From the NCBI GenBank assembly GCA_039810605.1, contig JBDHXH010000007.1, forward strand, positions 1 through 64,000: a stretch of 64,000 bases of DNA, in the 5' to 3' direction. How positions within the stretch are numbered: position 1 is the stretch's first letter; each line of letters begins with the position of its first letter. The notes below the pieces were generated by a model. The model did no database searches. It worked only from the letters and a program-made list of their open reading frames with translations, and was not told the origin of the DNA. A program made the translations under genes and the position numbers. This DNA is from JAGPCH01 sp039810605 (GTDB lineage Bacteria; Bacteroidota; Ignavibacteria; Tepidaquicellales; Tepidaquicellaceae). This document shows positions 53,494 through 61,980 of this stretch, piece after piece.

Positions 53494-54258
53494 TTATCCT
53501 TTGGTCAAAACTCTTGCGGAATTGTTTTCACCGACTATGACAATGTCGGCAATGTCAATGAACAAGCCTGTTTCAATGACTCCGTTAATTTGTTTGAGCT
53601 GTGTGTGCAAAGTGCCGGGATTGCGAATCTGGTGAATCAGAAGATCGGCAATGTAATTTCCGCTATCCGTAAAATAATTTTCATTATCTGAAATGCTGAC
53701 ATGCGGAAGTCCGTCGGTACCGGATGCCTTCATAATTCGTTCATCGGAAAAGTAAACATCCTTCTTTTTTCTCCTAAGTCTCGGATTCAGATTCATATCG
53801 GACAGAATTTTCAGAACTCTCTTATATCCGAAGGGAATGATCTCAACGGGCAAGGCGAACCCGCCAAGCGTGTCAACAAGTTTGGAAGAATCCACAATCC
53901 ATACATTCCGCATGGACAATAGCGCAACTATTTTTTCAAATAGCAGCGCACCTCCTCCTCCCTTGATTCCATTAAACGACTTATCCACTTCGTCCGCGCC
54001 GTCTATTGTAAGATCAATTTTTTCGACCTCGTCAACTGAAATAAGTTTTATCCCTTCAGAAAGAGCAAGTTGTGTTGTTGATTCAGAAGTTGAAACAGCT
54101 TTTACATTCAATCCGGATCGAACTGCTTCTCCGAGTTTCTTAATTGCAAAGTAAACAGTTGATCCCGAACCAAGTCCGATGATCATCCCTTCTTTTACAA
54201 ATTCAACGGATTTTTCTGCAGCAATCTTTTTCTCATTGTCTTGTTTTGCTTTATCCAT
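53494..54258 (-). CDS. rpiA: Ribose-5-phosphate isomerase A
   Basis: A 254-residue isomerase linking ribose 5-phosphate and ribulose 5-phosphate in the pentose phosphate pathway. Motifs: MIIGLGSGSTVYFAI (phosphate loop), IDLTIDGADEVDK (catalytic Asp) and KGGGGALLFEKI (catalytic Glu). It has a short N-terminal extension (MDKAKQDNEK) and normal length otherwise. It is the first gene of a minus-strand pair with the M42 peptidase. Confidence 0.95.
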   Translation of the reverse strand: MDKAKQDNEKKIAAEKSVEFVKEGMIIGLGSGSTVYFAIKKLGEAVRSGLNVKAVSTSESTTQLALSEGIKLISVDEVEKIDLTIDGADEVDKSFNGIKGGGGALLFEKIVALLSMRNVWIVDSSKLVDTLGGFALPVEIIPFGYKRVLKILSDMNLNPRLRRKKKDVYFSDERIMKASGTDGLPHVSISDNENYFTDSGNYIADLLIHQIRNPGTLHTQLKQINGVIETGLFIDIADIVIVGENNSARVLTKG

Positions 54259-54289
54259 TCTTAATTATTATTCAAGGATCAAGATTAAT

Positions 54290-54446
54290 CTAAAATACTG
54301 CATAAGAAATGCCAATGTTAAGTCCTTCTTTGATCTGTATCTCTATTTTTTCCCTTGGCGTAATTTTCCATTTCCTTTTGTGCAAATGTTCCGGATGAAA
54401 AAATAATGCATGTCAGAATGAAACAAAATGTTAAAAGAGATTTCAT
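54290..54446 (-). pseudogene. Small exported protein gene, probably frameshifted
   Basis: An ATG at 54446 opens a 42-codon frame (stop 54318) that begins with a good signal peptide, MKSLLTFCFILTCIIFSSGT ending FAQ. The downstream +1 frame reads KWKITPREKIEIQIKEGLNI then GISYAVF and stops at 54290; it looks like the last beta-strands of a barrel ending in Phe. Joined by a single-base shift in the A-rich stretch near 54370-54380, they would give a ~50-residue protein. It could be a remnant of a larger outer-membrane protein with an internal deletion. It occupies part of the 382-bp gap between rpiA and sodC; the rest is AT-rich with nothing recognised. Confidence 0.4.
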
Positions 54447-54640
54447 TGTTAATTATTTTAGTTATTAGAGGATTTTGATTATCTTGAATGGGGGAAGAAC
54501 TTTGTGGGCATATATCATTTAATGTAAACTCGTATTGAAGATTATTCAGGAAACAAAATATTTCAAAGTGTCCAAAAGCGCCGGTTAAGAATTTCTTCTT
54601 ACCGAAACTAAAATTTCAATAATCATTAAATCAATCAGCC

Positions 54641-55177
54641 ATGAACAAAAAAATTATTTTTCTGTCTTTTGTCATCATACCTTTGGGAATCCTATGCAGT
54701 TGTTCTGAAAAGCAGGGGTTAAAAGAAGCGAAGGTGATGCTAAATCCTCTGGCAGGCAGCAGTGTAAGGGGAACGGTTACATTTACAAAAACTTCCGGAG
54801 GGATGAAAATTGTTGCTGACATAGAGGGGTTAACGCCTGGCAAACATGGAATTCATATTCATGAAAATGGTGACTGCAGTGCGCCCGATGGTTCTTCCGC
54901 CGGAGGTCACTTCAATCCGCGGGAAAAAGAACATGCAGGTCATGAATCCATGAACAGACACGAAGGAGATCTGGGAAACATAACAGCTGACAATAATGGT
55001 AAAGCACATCTGGATATAACTGATAACGTTATGACCTTTGAGGGTACGGAATCCATACTCGGGAAGAGTGTTATTGTTCACGAAAAGGAAGATGACTTGA
55101 AATCACAGCCGAGCGGAAATTCCGGAAGCAGAATAGCGTGCGGGATAATTGAAGTTTCTGACAAACAAAGTCAGTAA
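54641..55177 (+). CDS. sodC: Cu/Zn superoxide dismutase, lipoprotein
   Basis: A 178-residue periplasmic or outer-membrane-anchored SodC. It starts with a lipoprotein-like signal (MNKKIIFLSFVIIPLGILCSC). Metal ligands are present: His72 and His74 (HGIHIHENGDC), His90 (GGHFNP), His98, His107 and Asp110 (MNRHEGDLGN), and His148 (VIVHEKEDDL). Cys79 and Cys167 would form the conserved disulfide. It removes superoxide outside the cytoplasm, which fits an organism that meets oxygen. A bidirectional terminator follows. Confidence 0.94.
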   Translation: MNKKIIFLSFVIIPLGILCSCSEKQGLKEAKVMLNPLAGSSVRGTVTFTKTSGGMKIVADIEGLTPGKHGIHIHENGDCSAPDGSSAGGHFNPREKEHAGHESMNRHEGDLGNITADNNGKAHLDITDNVMTFEGTESILGKSVIVHEKEDDLKSQPSGNSGSRIACGIIEVSDKQSQ

Positions 55178-55184
55178 AAAAAAA

Positions 55185-55210
55185 CCGCATCAACTATCAG
55201 GCTGATGCGG
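55185..55210. terminator. Bidirectional terminator between sodC and the cold-shock gene
   Basis: CCGCATCA (55185-55192) and TGATGCGG (55203-55210) form an 8-bp stem with a 10-base loop. An A-run on the left and CGTTTT on the right give T-tracts in both directions, so it can end both the sodC and the convergent csp transcripts. Confidence 0.75.
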
Positions 55211-55232
55211 CGTTTTCTTAACTCAAATCTGT

Positions 55233-55436
55233 TTAAGCAACCTTGGTTACATTTGCAGCTTGCGGACCTTTTGCACCTTCTTCAACATCAAATTCAACCT
55301 GATCTCCTTCATCAAGCTTTTTGTAGCCTTCGGAGTTGATTGCTTTGAAGTGAACGAAGACATCCTGTCCGTTACTCCTGGTTATGAAGCCATAACCCTT
55401 AGTAGAGTTGAACCATTTAACAGTTCCTTTTTCCAT
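55233..55436 (-). CDS. Cold-shock protein, CspA family
   Basis: A 67-residue cold-shock domain: MEKGTVKWFNSTKGYGFI with RNP1 (KGYGFI) and RNP2-like (DVFVHF) motifs, ending QAANVTKVA. The true start is ATG 55436, preceded by an AAAGGA-type ribosome site; longer in-frame readings to 55529 would only translate the leader. These proteins bind single-stranded RNA/DNA and melt mRNA structure. The leader is about 150 bp, which is typical for temperature-regulated csp genes, and a promoter is recognisable upstream. Confidence 0.95.
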   Translation of the reverse strand: MEKGTVKWFNSTKGYGFITRSNGQDVFVHFKAINSEGYKKLDEGDQVEFDVEEGAKGPQAANVTKVA

Positions 55437-55597
55437 TACTGGTATTCCTTTTTGGTTTGTGAATTGTACGCATGCAAATTTTTGGCTCTTAAATCTTTTG
55501 AATCCGGAAAAATAAATCTTCGGACTCATTTGCTGCGACTCTCACTTTCTCTGGAGCAATACCAGCAAATATTAAAAGCTTGTTACTACTTCCTTAT

Positions 55598-55627
55598 ATT
55601 GTAGAACAATCCCGGTAACCGGGACAA
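55598..55627 (-). promoter_or_regulatory. Probable promoter of the cold-shock gene with internal palindrome
   Basis: Read on the minus strand, TTGTCC (55627-55622) and TACAAT (55603-55598) are separated by 18 bp, resembling -35/-10 elements. Between them sits a near-perfect dyad, CCCGGT and ACCGGG around one base (55611-55623). Transcription would start near 55590, giving a leader of about 150 nt before the csp start. The dyad is a good candidate operator. From 55628 to the DUF488 gene end at 55811 I see no other feature. Confidence 0.5.
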
Positions 55628-55810
55628 AAAACGCTGTACTGTTTTTTACACGTGTAATTTAGGAATATATAAATTCAATAACAATTGAAAAGAAAAAATA
55701 GGTTTGCTCGCTTCTGTCCACCCCATCGCATCATCCAACCGTCTGTTTCTTTCTTGGACCGGATTTTGATTCCCGGTTTTCTTTTGATAGATCCAAGTCA
55801 GGAATATCGG

Positions 55811-56158
55811 TTAATTCTGTTTCAGCAGATTCCTTATTATGACAGCTTCGTTGTGAACTTCATCTTTGGCTGCGTAGAGGAGTGTAACGTTTTTATTTTT
55901 CCTTACGATCTTTTTCAATTCATCGAAGACGGGTTTGTTTGCCTCAATTTCAAATGTATATTTTTTCTTGAAGGCAGCCCATTTTTCCGGCACATGAGCG
56001 AACCATTTCCTCAAATCCGTCGAAGGTGCAATATCCTTACACCAGAGATTCAGAGCAGCTCTTTCTTTGGAAATTCCCCTGGGCCAAAGACGGTCAACAA
56101 GTATTCTGTATCCGTCACTTTTTTCGGCATCTTCATAAATTCTCTTTAGCTTGACCAT
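55811..56158 (-). CDS. DUF488 family protein
   Basis: A 115-residue cytoplasmic protein of the DUF488 family: RILVDRLWPRGISKERAALN and WCKDIAPSTDLRKWF are its signature, followed by LLYAAKDEVHNEAVIIRNLL. Function is not established. Downstream there is a weak ACCGG/CCGGT hairpin (55758-55777). It is a single-gene unit between the csp gene and the tRNA, with a 175-bp AT-rich gap to the tRNA in which I see nothing clear. Confidence 0.88.
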   Translation of the reverse strand: MVKLKRIYEDAEKSDGYRILVDRLWPRGISKERAALNLWCKDIAPSTDLRKWFAHVPEKWAAFKKKYTFEIEANKPVFDELKKIVRKNKNVTLLYAAKDEVHNEAVIIRNLLKQN

Positions 56159-56333
56159 GTCAGATTATTTTAGATTGTGATATTGTGTGCTTTACTAAAC
56201 TCAACAGCATTGATGATTTACAGGTTTCAGCCTTACTTGGGAAGAAGCAACTTGACTAAGATTTGAACTGTAACAATATTCATTACAGTGAAAGGATGGG
56301 AAATAAATATCAAAATACTTCAGTACTTACTTG

Positions 56334-56420
56334 CGGAGAAGGAGGGATTCGAACCCTCGATGGAGTTGCCCCCATAACGGTTTTCGAGACCGCCGCATTC
56401 GACCACTCTGCCACCTCTCC
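56334..56420 (-). tRNA. tRNA-Ser (anticodon CGA)
   Basis: The 87-nt minus-strand sequence folds as a class II tRNA with acceptor GGAGAGG/CTTCTCC, a T-arm GAGGGTTCGAATCCCTC, a long variable arm and an anticodon loop CTCGAAA with CGA at plus-strand 56384-56386. The long variable arm and the G discriminator mark it as serine, reading UCG. CCA is not encoded. It begins 7 bp after the nuoM stop codon on the same strand. Confidence 0.95.
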
Positions 56421-56427
56421 GGAAAAT

Positions 56428-57987
56428 TCAATCCGGTTTTTTGTCTGCCATCTTGCTCTGCAATTCTTCAATTGCTCCCAGTCTCTTCTTATATGTCTGG
56501 AAATTATCCACAATCTTTTTCACGCTTGCTTCAGACTTTGATAGAAACGTGTTGGGATGTACGCCGATCCATACGACAAAGATCACAATGGGAATGAAGG
56601 CAAACAATTCTTTCCGGGTCAGATCAGTAACATTCTTATTTTCATCCTTTTCAATGGGACCAAGCATAACTCTCTGAAACACCCAGAGCAGATAAACTGC
56701 TGCAAGTATTACTGCAATTGTTGCAATGATGGAATAAACATTTGTTCCGAGATTCGGAGAGTAGAAGGAACCTAACAGAATCAAGAACTCGCCAACGAAA
56801 CCATTTAAGCCGGGAAGCCCGATGGACGAGAAAACCATTATCATGAATATAACTGAAAATACGGGCATCACTTTCATTAACCCTCCGAACTCTGCTATTT
56901 TCTTTGTGTGCCTTCTTTCATAAAGAACGCCCACAATCATAAACAGCGCCCCCGTTGACAGTCCGTGATTTATCATCTGAATTATACTTCCCTGCAACGC
57001 AACATCAGTAATTGCGAATGTTCCAAGAACTATGAAACCAAGGTGGCTGACAGAGGAATAGGCCACAAGTTTTTTGAAATCCTTCTGTATGATTGAAACC
57101 AGTGCGCCGTAAATAATTCCTATCACTGCGAGCGTCGCAACGTAAGGAGTGAGGTGAATGAATGCATTTGGAAAAAGCGGTAGTGAGAATCTTATCAGAC
57201 CATAAGTTCCCATCTTCAACAAAACGGCTGCAAGTATTACGCTCCCTGCAGTCGGTGCCTGTACGTGAGCATCAGGGAGCCATGTATGAAATGGAAACAC
57301 AGGAACTTTGATGAAAAAACTTAGAGTGAATAATATGAACAGGTATATCTGATGATTAAGCGGCAGCGCCGGCGCATAGAGAATTAACTTCGTCAGATCA
57401 GTTGAGAACTCGCCAATGAACGGCATGCACAGAAAACTTAGCCAGATGATTCCAACAAGCATAAGCAAACTTCCGAACATTGTATAAATAAAAAATTTTA
57501 CCGTCGCGTAAATTCTGTCTTCTGCACCCCAGACTCCGATTATAAAGTACATCGGGATAAGAATAAACTCCCAGAAAATGTAAAACAGAATTAAATCCAG
57601 TGAGGCAAAAACTCCAATCAGAGTCGCATCAAGCAGGATTAACAAAAAATAAAATGACTTTATGTTTGTCTTAATTGCGCTCCATGATGCAAGAATAGAA
57701 AGCGGAAACATGAACGTTGACATCAGAATCAGAAGCATTGATATGCCGTCTATGCCAAGATAATAATATGTGTTTGTTAAGCTGATCCATTTTGTCTTCT
57801 CCACAAACTGATAATTCGGATTCGAAGGATCAAAAATGAAGAAGATGTAAACGGCAATTGCAAACGGAATCAGTGATGAAATAAATGCGAATGTCTTGAT
57901 TAGCGTTTCATGTTCCTTTTTGAAAAAAAGAAGAACCAAAGACAAACCGAGAGGAATGAATATCAGATACGAAAGATAGTGAATCAA
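56428..57987 (-). CDS. nuoM: NADH-quinone oxidoreductase subunit M
   Basis: A 519-residue, multi-helix antiporter-like subunit of complex I. Signature pieces: YYLGIDGISMLLILMSTFMF, FYIFWEFILIPMYFIIGVWG (with the conserved Glu), FPFHTWLPDAHVQAPTAGSV and KKLVAYSSVSHLGFIVLGTF. It pumps protons in the membrane arm. It is not accompanied by nuoL or nuoN inside the window; the upstream gap to the osmC-like gene is 211 bp and contains an ATAAGGC/GCCTTAT inverted repeat (58055-58096) but no other gene. The tRNA-Ser follows 7 bp after its stop. Confidence 0.95.
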   Translation of the reverse strand: MIHYLSYLIFIPLGLSLVLLFFKKEHETLIKTFAFISSLIPFAIAVYIFFIFDPSNPNYQFVEKTKWISLTNTYYYLGIDGISMLLILMSTFMFPLSILASWSAIKTNIKSFYFLLILLDATLIGVFASLDLILFYIFWEFILIPMYFIIGVWGAEDRIYATVKFFIYTMFGSLLMLVGIIWLSFLCMPFIGEFSTDLTKLILYAPALPLNHQIYLFILFTLSFFIKVPVFPFHTWLPDAHVQAPTAGSVILAAVLLKMGTYGLIRFSLPLFPNAFIHLTPYVATLAVIGIIYGALVSIIQKDFKKLVAYSSVSHLGFIVLGTFAITDVALQGSIIQMINHGLSTGALFMIVGVLYERRHTKKIAEFGGLMKVMPVFSVIFMIMVFSSIGLPGLNGFVGEFLILLGSFYSPNLGTNVYSIIATIAVILAAVYLLWVFQRVMLGPIEKDENKNVTDLTRKELFAFIPIVIFVVWIGVHPNTFLSKSEASVKKIVDNFQTYKKRLGAIEELQSKMADKKPD

Positions 57988-58198
57988 TTGATATAATTAA
58001 GTTCGGGTTTTAATAATCTGAATTCGTGTAATATATGAATTGAGGATTTTATAAATAAGGCAGTTTGAAAATGCCATAATCGCCCAATCGCCTTATCCTT
58101 CCAAAACGTTAACTCGGTTCATCTTATTATTCCTGCTTCCTTTACGATAGAAAACTATTTTTTTGACAAACGGGAAAATAATATGCTGATTGAAACTG

Positions 58199-58651
58199 TT
58201 AGGCAACAGCTGTTGCATTTTCATTCAAGGTTGTATTAATCACCATTTCTGATGTAATAGTTCTCTGAACCGGGCACTTATCAGCAATTATAAGAAGTTT
58301 TTTCTTTTGCTCCTCGGTAAGTTCACCGAATAAATTTATTTCGACATCAACTTTGCTGATTCTTCCTACTTTGGTTTCGCACTCCTCGCAATCCTCTGCA
58401 TAAATATGTGTATGTCTAAGATTTATGGAAATTCCTTTAAGCGGAATTTCTTTCCTCAATGCATATACTCTCATTGTAACAGCTTTACATGCGCCGAGTG
58501 AAGCAAGAAAGAGATGATAAGGAGTAGGTCCTGCATTACCTCCGCCGGTAGATACAGGTTCGTCAGTGATGATTGTATGATCACCGACGGTAATTGTGGT
58601 TTCATAGCCCTTGTTGTTGTTAATTCTAAATACTTTTGAATCGTTGTCCAT
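58199..58651 (-). CDS. OsmC family peroxiredoxin-like protein
   Basis: A 150-residue OsmC/Ohr-fold protein. The reactive cysteines are in LASLGACKAVTMRVYA and IADKCPVQRTI, and the N-terminal TDEPVSTGGGNAGPTPYHLF matches the YhfA-like OsmC subgroup. Two extra cysteines in HIYAEDCEECETKVG are typical of this subgroup. The family reduces organic hydroperoxides, which together with sodC suggests oxidative-stress defence. It is a single-gene unit divergent from the LOG-family gene. Confidence 0.9.
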   Translation of the reverse strand: MDNDSKVFRINNNKGYETTITVGDHTIITDEPVSTGGGNAGPTPYHLFLASLGACKAVTMRVYALRKEIPLKGISINLRHTHIYAEDCEECETKVGRISKVDVEINLFGELTEEQKKKLLIIADKCPVQRTITSEMVINTTLNENATAVA

Positions 58652-58838
58652 GATTTGAATTCGTTTAATTGTGTAAGGGGGATTAGTTAAATCAAAAATA
58701 ACAAACGCAAAACAATTTTATAAGTTATTTTGGAATCTCAATTGATTATTTTAAAAACGTGAAGCACTGTATTGAAGAAAGTGCATAACTTCATAAATGT
58801 ATGAATTATTTTCCTTTCAAAAATCAATCTTATCCTTA

Positions 58839-59621
58839 ATGACCGAAAACAAAACTAAGTCAGACACGAAACATGGCAATATCAATGCATCGCAGCAGGA
58901 GCGTTACTTTCTCGAAGGACCGAAGTCGCGTCTTGAAGAGCTCAAATTCCTGTTTCAGGTTATGTTTGACTTTCTCAAAGGGTTCCGCACTTTCCACTTT
59001 GTCGGACCCTGTGTTACAGTTTTCGGATCGGCGCGGTTTGAAAATTCTCATAAGTATTACAAGATTGCTTATGATATTGGCGGAAGATTGAGCAAGTTAG
59101 GATTTACCGTAATGACAGGCGGCGGACCGGGAATCATGGAGGCTGCCAACAAAGGAGCAAGAGATGCAGGCGGAGAATCAATTGGCTGCAACATAATGCT
59201 GCCATTTGAACAAAAGCCGAATCCATACATGGACAAATGGGTAACGTTCAGATATTTCTTTGTAAGAAAAGTTCTGTTGATGAAATACTCATATGCATTT
59301 GTCGTAATGCCGGGAGGCGACGGAACAATGGATGAATTATTCGAAACGCTTACTCTGATTCAAACCGGAAAAATCTCCAATTTTCCTGTGGTCATTGTTG
59401 GAAAAGATTACTGGCAAAATCTTGTAGAGCTCCTTGATGATTTTGTGAAACAAAAAACAATCAACAAGGAAGACCTGAAATTGTTTTTGCTTACAGATTC
59501 CGTTGAGGAAGCCATTCTGCATATTGAAAAAAATGCAATAGAGAAATTCAAACTTGTCAGGAAAATATTCAAGCCTTCATCAATACTGCGGGAGAAAAAA
59601 AAAGTCAGAACTATTGAATAG
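58839..59621 (+). CDS. LOG family protein (TIGR00730-like)
   Basis: A protein of about 260 residues with the Rossmann-like LOG fold: CVTVFGSARFENSHKYYKIA, VMTGGGPGIMEAANKGARDA, and the signature PGGDGTMDELFETLTLIQTG. The family hydrolyses nucleotide 5'-monophosphates; some are cytokinin-riboside phosphate hydrolases. It carries an N-terminal ~70-residue extension with a helical segment (RLEELKFLFQVMFDFLKGF). ATG 58839 is preferred; an upstream ATG at 58797 would add 14 hydrophobic/mixed residues. Confidence 0.88.
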   Translation: MTENKTKSDTKHGNINASQQERYFLEGPKSRLEELKFLFQVMFDFLKGFRTFHFVGPCVTVFGSARFENSHKYYKIAYDIGGRLSKLGFTVMTGGGPGIMEAANKGARDAGGESIGCNIMLPFEQKPNPYMDKWVTFRYFFVRKVLLMKYSYAFVVMPGGDGTMDELFETLTLIQTGKISNFPVVIVGKDYWQNLVELLDDFVKQKTINKEDLKLFLLTDSVEEAILHIEKNAIEKFKLVRKIFKPSSILREKKKVRTIE

Positions 59622-59672
59622 TTATTTGGCGGTTAAAGATGAAGCATGCACTGCATTATGTGATCTGCAGAT

Positions 59673-60140
59673 TTATTTCCAGGAACCCTGAAGTTTTCTT
59701 ATCAGAACAATCTGTCCTGTGTGGTAAGCATTGTGTGCGATAATATTGGCGATAATGGAATACCATGGATTGTCTGATTCTTTAAACGGAGAACTGTTAA
59801 GTTTTCTTTCATCTGCTTTTCGAATCTCATCGAGAAATGAAGACAGAACTTCTTCAAGTTTTTTTAAAGTCGCTTTCCAGTCAGTATTGGAATTGTCAAA
59901 TGTAAGATCATTCTCATTTTTTGCTTCGGGAAGAGGCAATGATTTGAATCGCAGCAAGTATCTTTCATTCCAGTAAATCAAATGATTCACAAGCTGAAAG
60001 ATTGAATGATCAATTCCGTTCTTCTTCCACCCCGCTTGTTCCGAAGTCAGATCCTTAACTGTATTCATCAGCGGCACAAACCAGTTTTCTTCATCATAGC
60101 ACGCACGGTACTGTTCAATAAAGAGCTCTTTGGTCTTCAT
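59673..60140 (-). CDS. DinB family metal-binding protein (second copy)
   Basis: A 155-residue DinB_2-like protein with His53 (LVNHLIYWNERYL), His136 and His140 (NIIAHNAYHTGQIVLIRKL) as the likely metal ligands. It is only distantly similar to the DinB protein at 4368-4826 and has its own N-terminus. The substrate is unknown. It lies 45 bp after the polyprenyl synthase gene on the same strand, so it may be the end of the glyA-tatC operon. Confidence 0.85.
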   Translation of the reverse strand: MKTKELFIEQYRACYDEENWFVPLMNTVKDLTSEQAGWKKNGIDHSIFQLVNHLIYWNERYLLRFKSLPLPEAKNENDLTFDNSNTDWKATLKKLEEVLSSFLDEIRKADERKLNSSPFKESDNPWYSIIANIIAHNAYHTGQIVLIRKLQGSWK

Positions 60141-60185
60141 ATTTTTGAATTAATGTTCTAACTAAGCGGACCTTTAATCTATTGA

Positions 60186-61154
60186 CTAATGCTTTCTCTC
60201 GTTAACAAATTTTACAAATTCCATCAGCGAAGATCTTGCATCAGTATCAAGAAAATATCCGAGAGCTTCGCTTGCCTCATCCGAGTATTCTCGAGCTTTT
60301 TTAATCGCATATTCAATCCCGCCATATTCGGAAACAAATTCGCTGACTTCGTCAAACTTTTTTGTCCGGTCGCTCTTGATGAGCCTTGTTATTGAATTGG
60401 ATTTCTTTGAAGGAGCATTCTTCAGAGCAATGATAAGAGGCAGAGTGAATTTTTTTTCCTTCAGATCATTACCCGCAGATTTTCCCATCAAACTCTTTCT
60501 TCCGGTGTAGTCCAAAATGTCGTCAGTGATTTGAAATGCCATCCCGATATTCTCCCCGAATTTTCCCAAAAGCCGGATGTCTTCGGGACTTTTCGCCGAA
60601 CTCATGGAGCCAAGCAGACAACAGGCCTTTATCAGCGAAGCTGTCTTATCGGAGATAATTCTGAAATATGTTTCTTCTGTCGCATCAAAATTACGAGCCT
60701 TCTGTATCTGCAATAATTCTCCTTCGCTCATTCTTCTTACCGCTTCGGAAGTTATCTGTAGAAAATCATACTCGTTGTTTTCGAGAGAAATCAACAAACC
60801 CTTTGAAAGCAGAAAATCCCCGATAAGAACCGATGCCTTATTTTTCCAGACAGAATTTATTGAGGCAATTCCCCTGCGCGTCTTTGCATCATCAACGACG
60901 TCATCATGAATCAACGTTGCAGTATGCAGCAATTCCACAAGTGTTGCGGCAATGTATGTTCTCCGGTTAATCTCTCCGCATAGCTTTGCAGATAACAGGA
61001 CAAGTAAAGGTCTGATTTTCTTTCCCTTCTGTTTCAGCACATACTTCGTTATCAAATCAATCAGAGCAACTTTTGATTTCAGAGCTTTTGAAAACTGATC
61101 CTCGAAAGTCTTAAGTTCATTCTTAACAGGCGCCGATATTTTCTTTATATCCAA
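60186..61154 (-). CDS. Polyprenyl (all-trans) diphosphate synthase
   Basis: A 322-residue class I prenyl-elongating enzyme: GKKIRPLLVLLSA, first aspartate-rich motif LIHDDVVDDAKTRRG (Asp84, 85, 88), and second motif FQITDDILDYTGRKS. It condenses isopentenyl units into a long chain, probably the menaquinone side chain used by MenA, although undecaprenyl or other chains are possible. It is 17 bp downstream of tatC on the same strand. Confidence 0.92.
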   Translation of the reverse strand: MDIKKISAPVKNELKTFEDQFSKALKSKVALIDLITKYVLKQKGKKIRPLLVLLSAKLCGEINRRTYIAATLVELLHTATLIHDDVVDDAKTRRGIASINSVWKNKASVLIGDFLLSKGLLISLENNEYDFLQITSEAVRRMSEGELLQIQKARNFDATEETYFRIISDKTASLIKACCLLGSMSSAKSPEDIRLLGKFGENIGMAFQITDDILDYTGRKSLMGKSAGNDLKEKKFTLPLIIALKNAPSKKSNSITRLIKSDRTKKFDEVSEFVSEYGGIEYAIKKAREYSDEASEALGYFLDTDARSSLMEFVKFVNERKH

Positions 61155-61171
61155 ATAAATTTTATTATTAT

Positions 61172-61960
61172 TTACGCGATGCTTTCCCTGGTTATGTTAT
61201 CTTCATTCTTTTTTTGTGACAGAACGCAAATGATGATGCTTATCTCATACAATATAAATAACGGAATTCCAAGCAAGAGCTGACTCGTGATATCGGGACT
61301 GGGAGTGAGTATTCCGGCAATCAGCAGAATCAAAATCAAAGCATGTTTCCTGTACTTGCGCATAAATTGCGGTTTCAGTATTCCTATCTTAGACAAAAAA
61401 AACGAAACCATCGGCAGTTCAAATACAACTCCGGCAGCAAGCATTGTTGAAATGATAAAACTGAAGTATTCATCTATGGCAATGTTGTTATTGATGATAG
61501 AGGATCCAAAGTTAGCGAAAAATTCCAGAGCTGAAGGGAGCAAAACAAAATATGCAAAAACAATCCCTGTGATAAAACACAAACTTGAAAATATTACGAT
61601 GCTTTTTATGTACCTGCTTTCCCCCGGCTTCAGCGCAGGTTCGATGAATTTCCAGAACTGGTAAATTATGTTTGGAATACTAAGTATGACTCCGCCGAAA
61701 ATTATTACCTCCATATACAATGTGAACTGACCGAATGGCTTGATATTCTGAAGATGCAGAGGTGGAGTAGTTTTTATCGCAGGCAGCAGAAGTACGTTGT
61801 CCATTATCCAATTGATGAATATCCCGACAATTATTCCCCCGACGACGACGCCAATTGCTGACTTGATAATCCGCCACCGAAGTTCTTCAAGGTGTTCAAG
61901 AAAGGTCATTTCACCTTCTACACTCTCATCAGTTACGTTCTTTTCGGGATCAGTAATCAT
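61172..61960 (-). CDS. tatC: Twin-arginine translocase subunit TatC
   Basis: A 262-residue, six-helix membrane protein. The N-terminal EMTFLEHLEELRWRIIKSAI is the TatC signal-peptide docking site, and FELPMVSFFLSKIGI and RKHALILILLIAGILTPSPD are further signatures. It recognises twin-arginine signal peptides and exports folded, often cofactor-bound, proteins. The start lies 20 bp after the glyA stop; the three genes glyA-tatC-polyprenyl synthase form a probable operon. No tatA is nearby. Confidence 0.94.
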   Translation of the reverse strand: MITDPEKNVTDESVEGEMTFLEHLEELRWRIIKSAIGVVVGGIIVGIFINWIMDNVLLLPAIKTTPPLHLQNIKPFGQFTLYMEVIIFGGVILSIPNIIYQFWKFIEPALKPGESRYIKSIVIFSSLCFITGIVFAYFVLLPSALEFFANFGSSIINNNIAIDEYFSFIISTMLAAGVVFELPMVSFFLSKIGILKPQFMRKYRKHALILILLIAGILTPSPDITSQLLLGIPLFILYEISIIICVLSQKKNEDNITRESIA

Positions 61961-61980
61961 ACAGCAAAAATAGAATTATG

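Noticed and set aside
55437..55529. 31-residue extension of the cold-shock protein
   Set aside because: The cold-shock domain is complete from ATG 55436 and the extension lies in the 5' leader.
58055..58096. ATAAGGC/GCCTTAT inverted repeat as a terminator for the osmC-like gene
   Set aside because: Arms are 28 bp apart with no T-tract and lie over 100 bp from the stop; kept only as a remark.
58839..59621. Loss of the LOG motif because PGGDGTMDE differs from PGGFGTLDE
   Set aside because: The family consensus is PGGxGTxxE, so Asp and Met are at variable positions.
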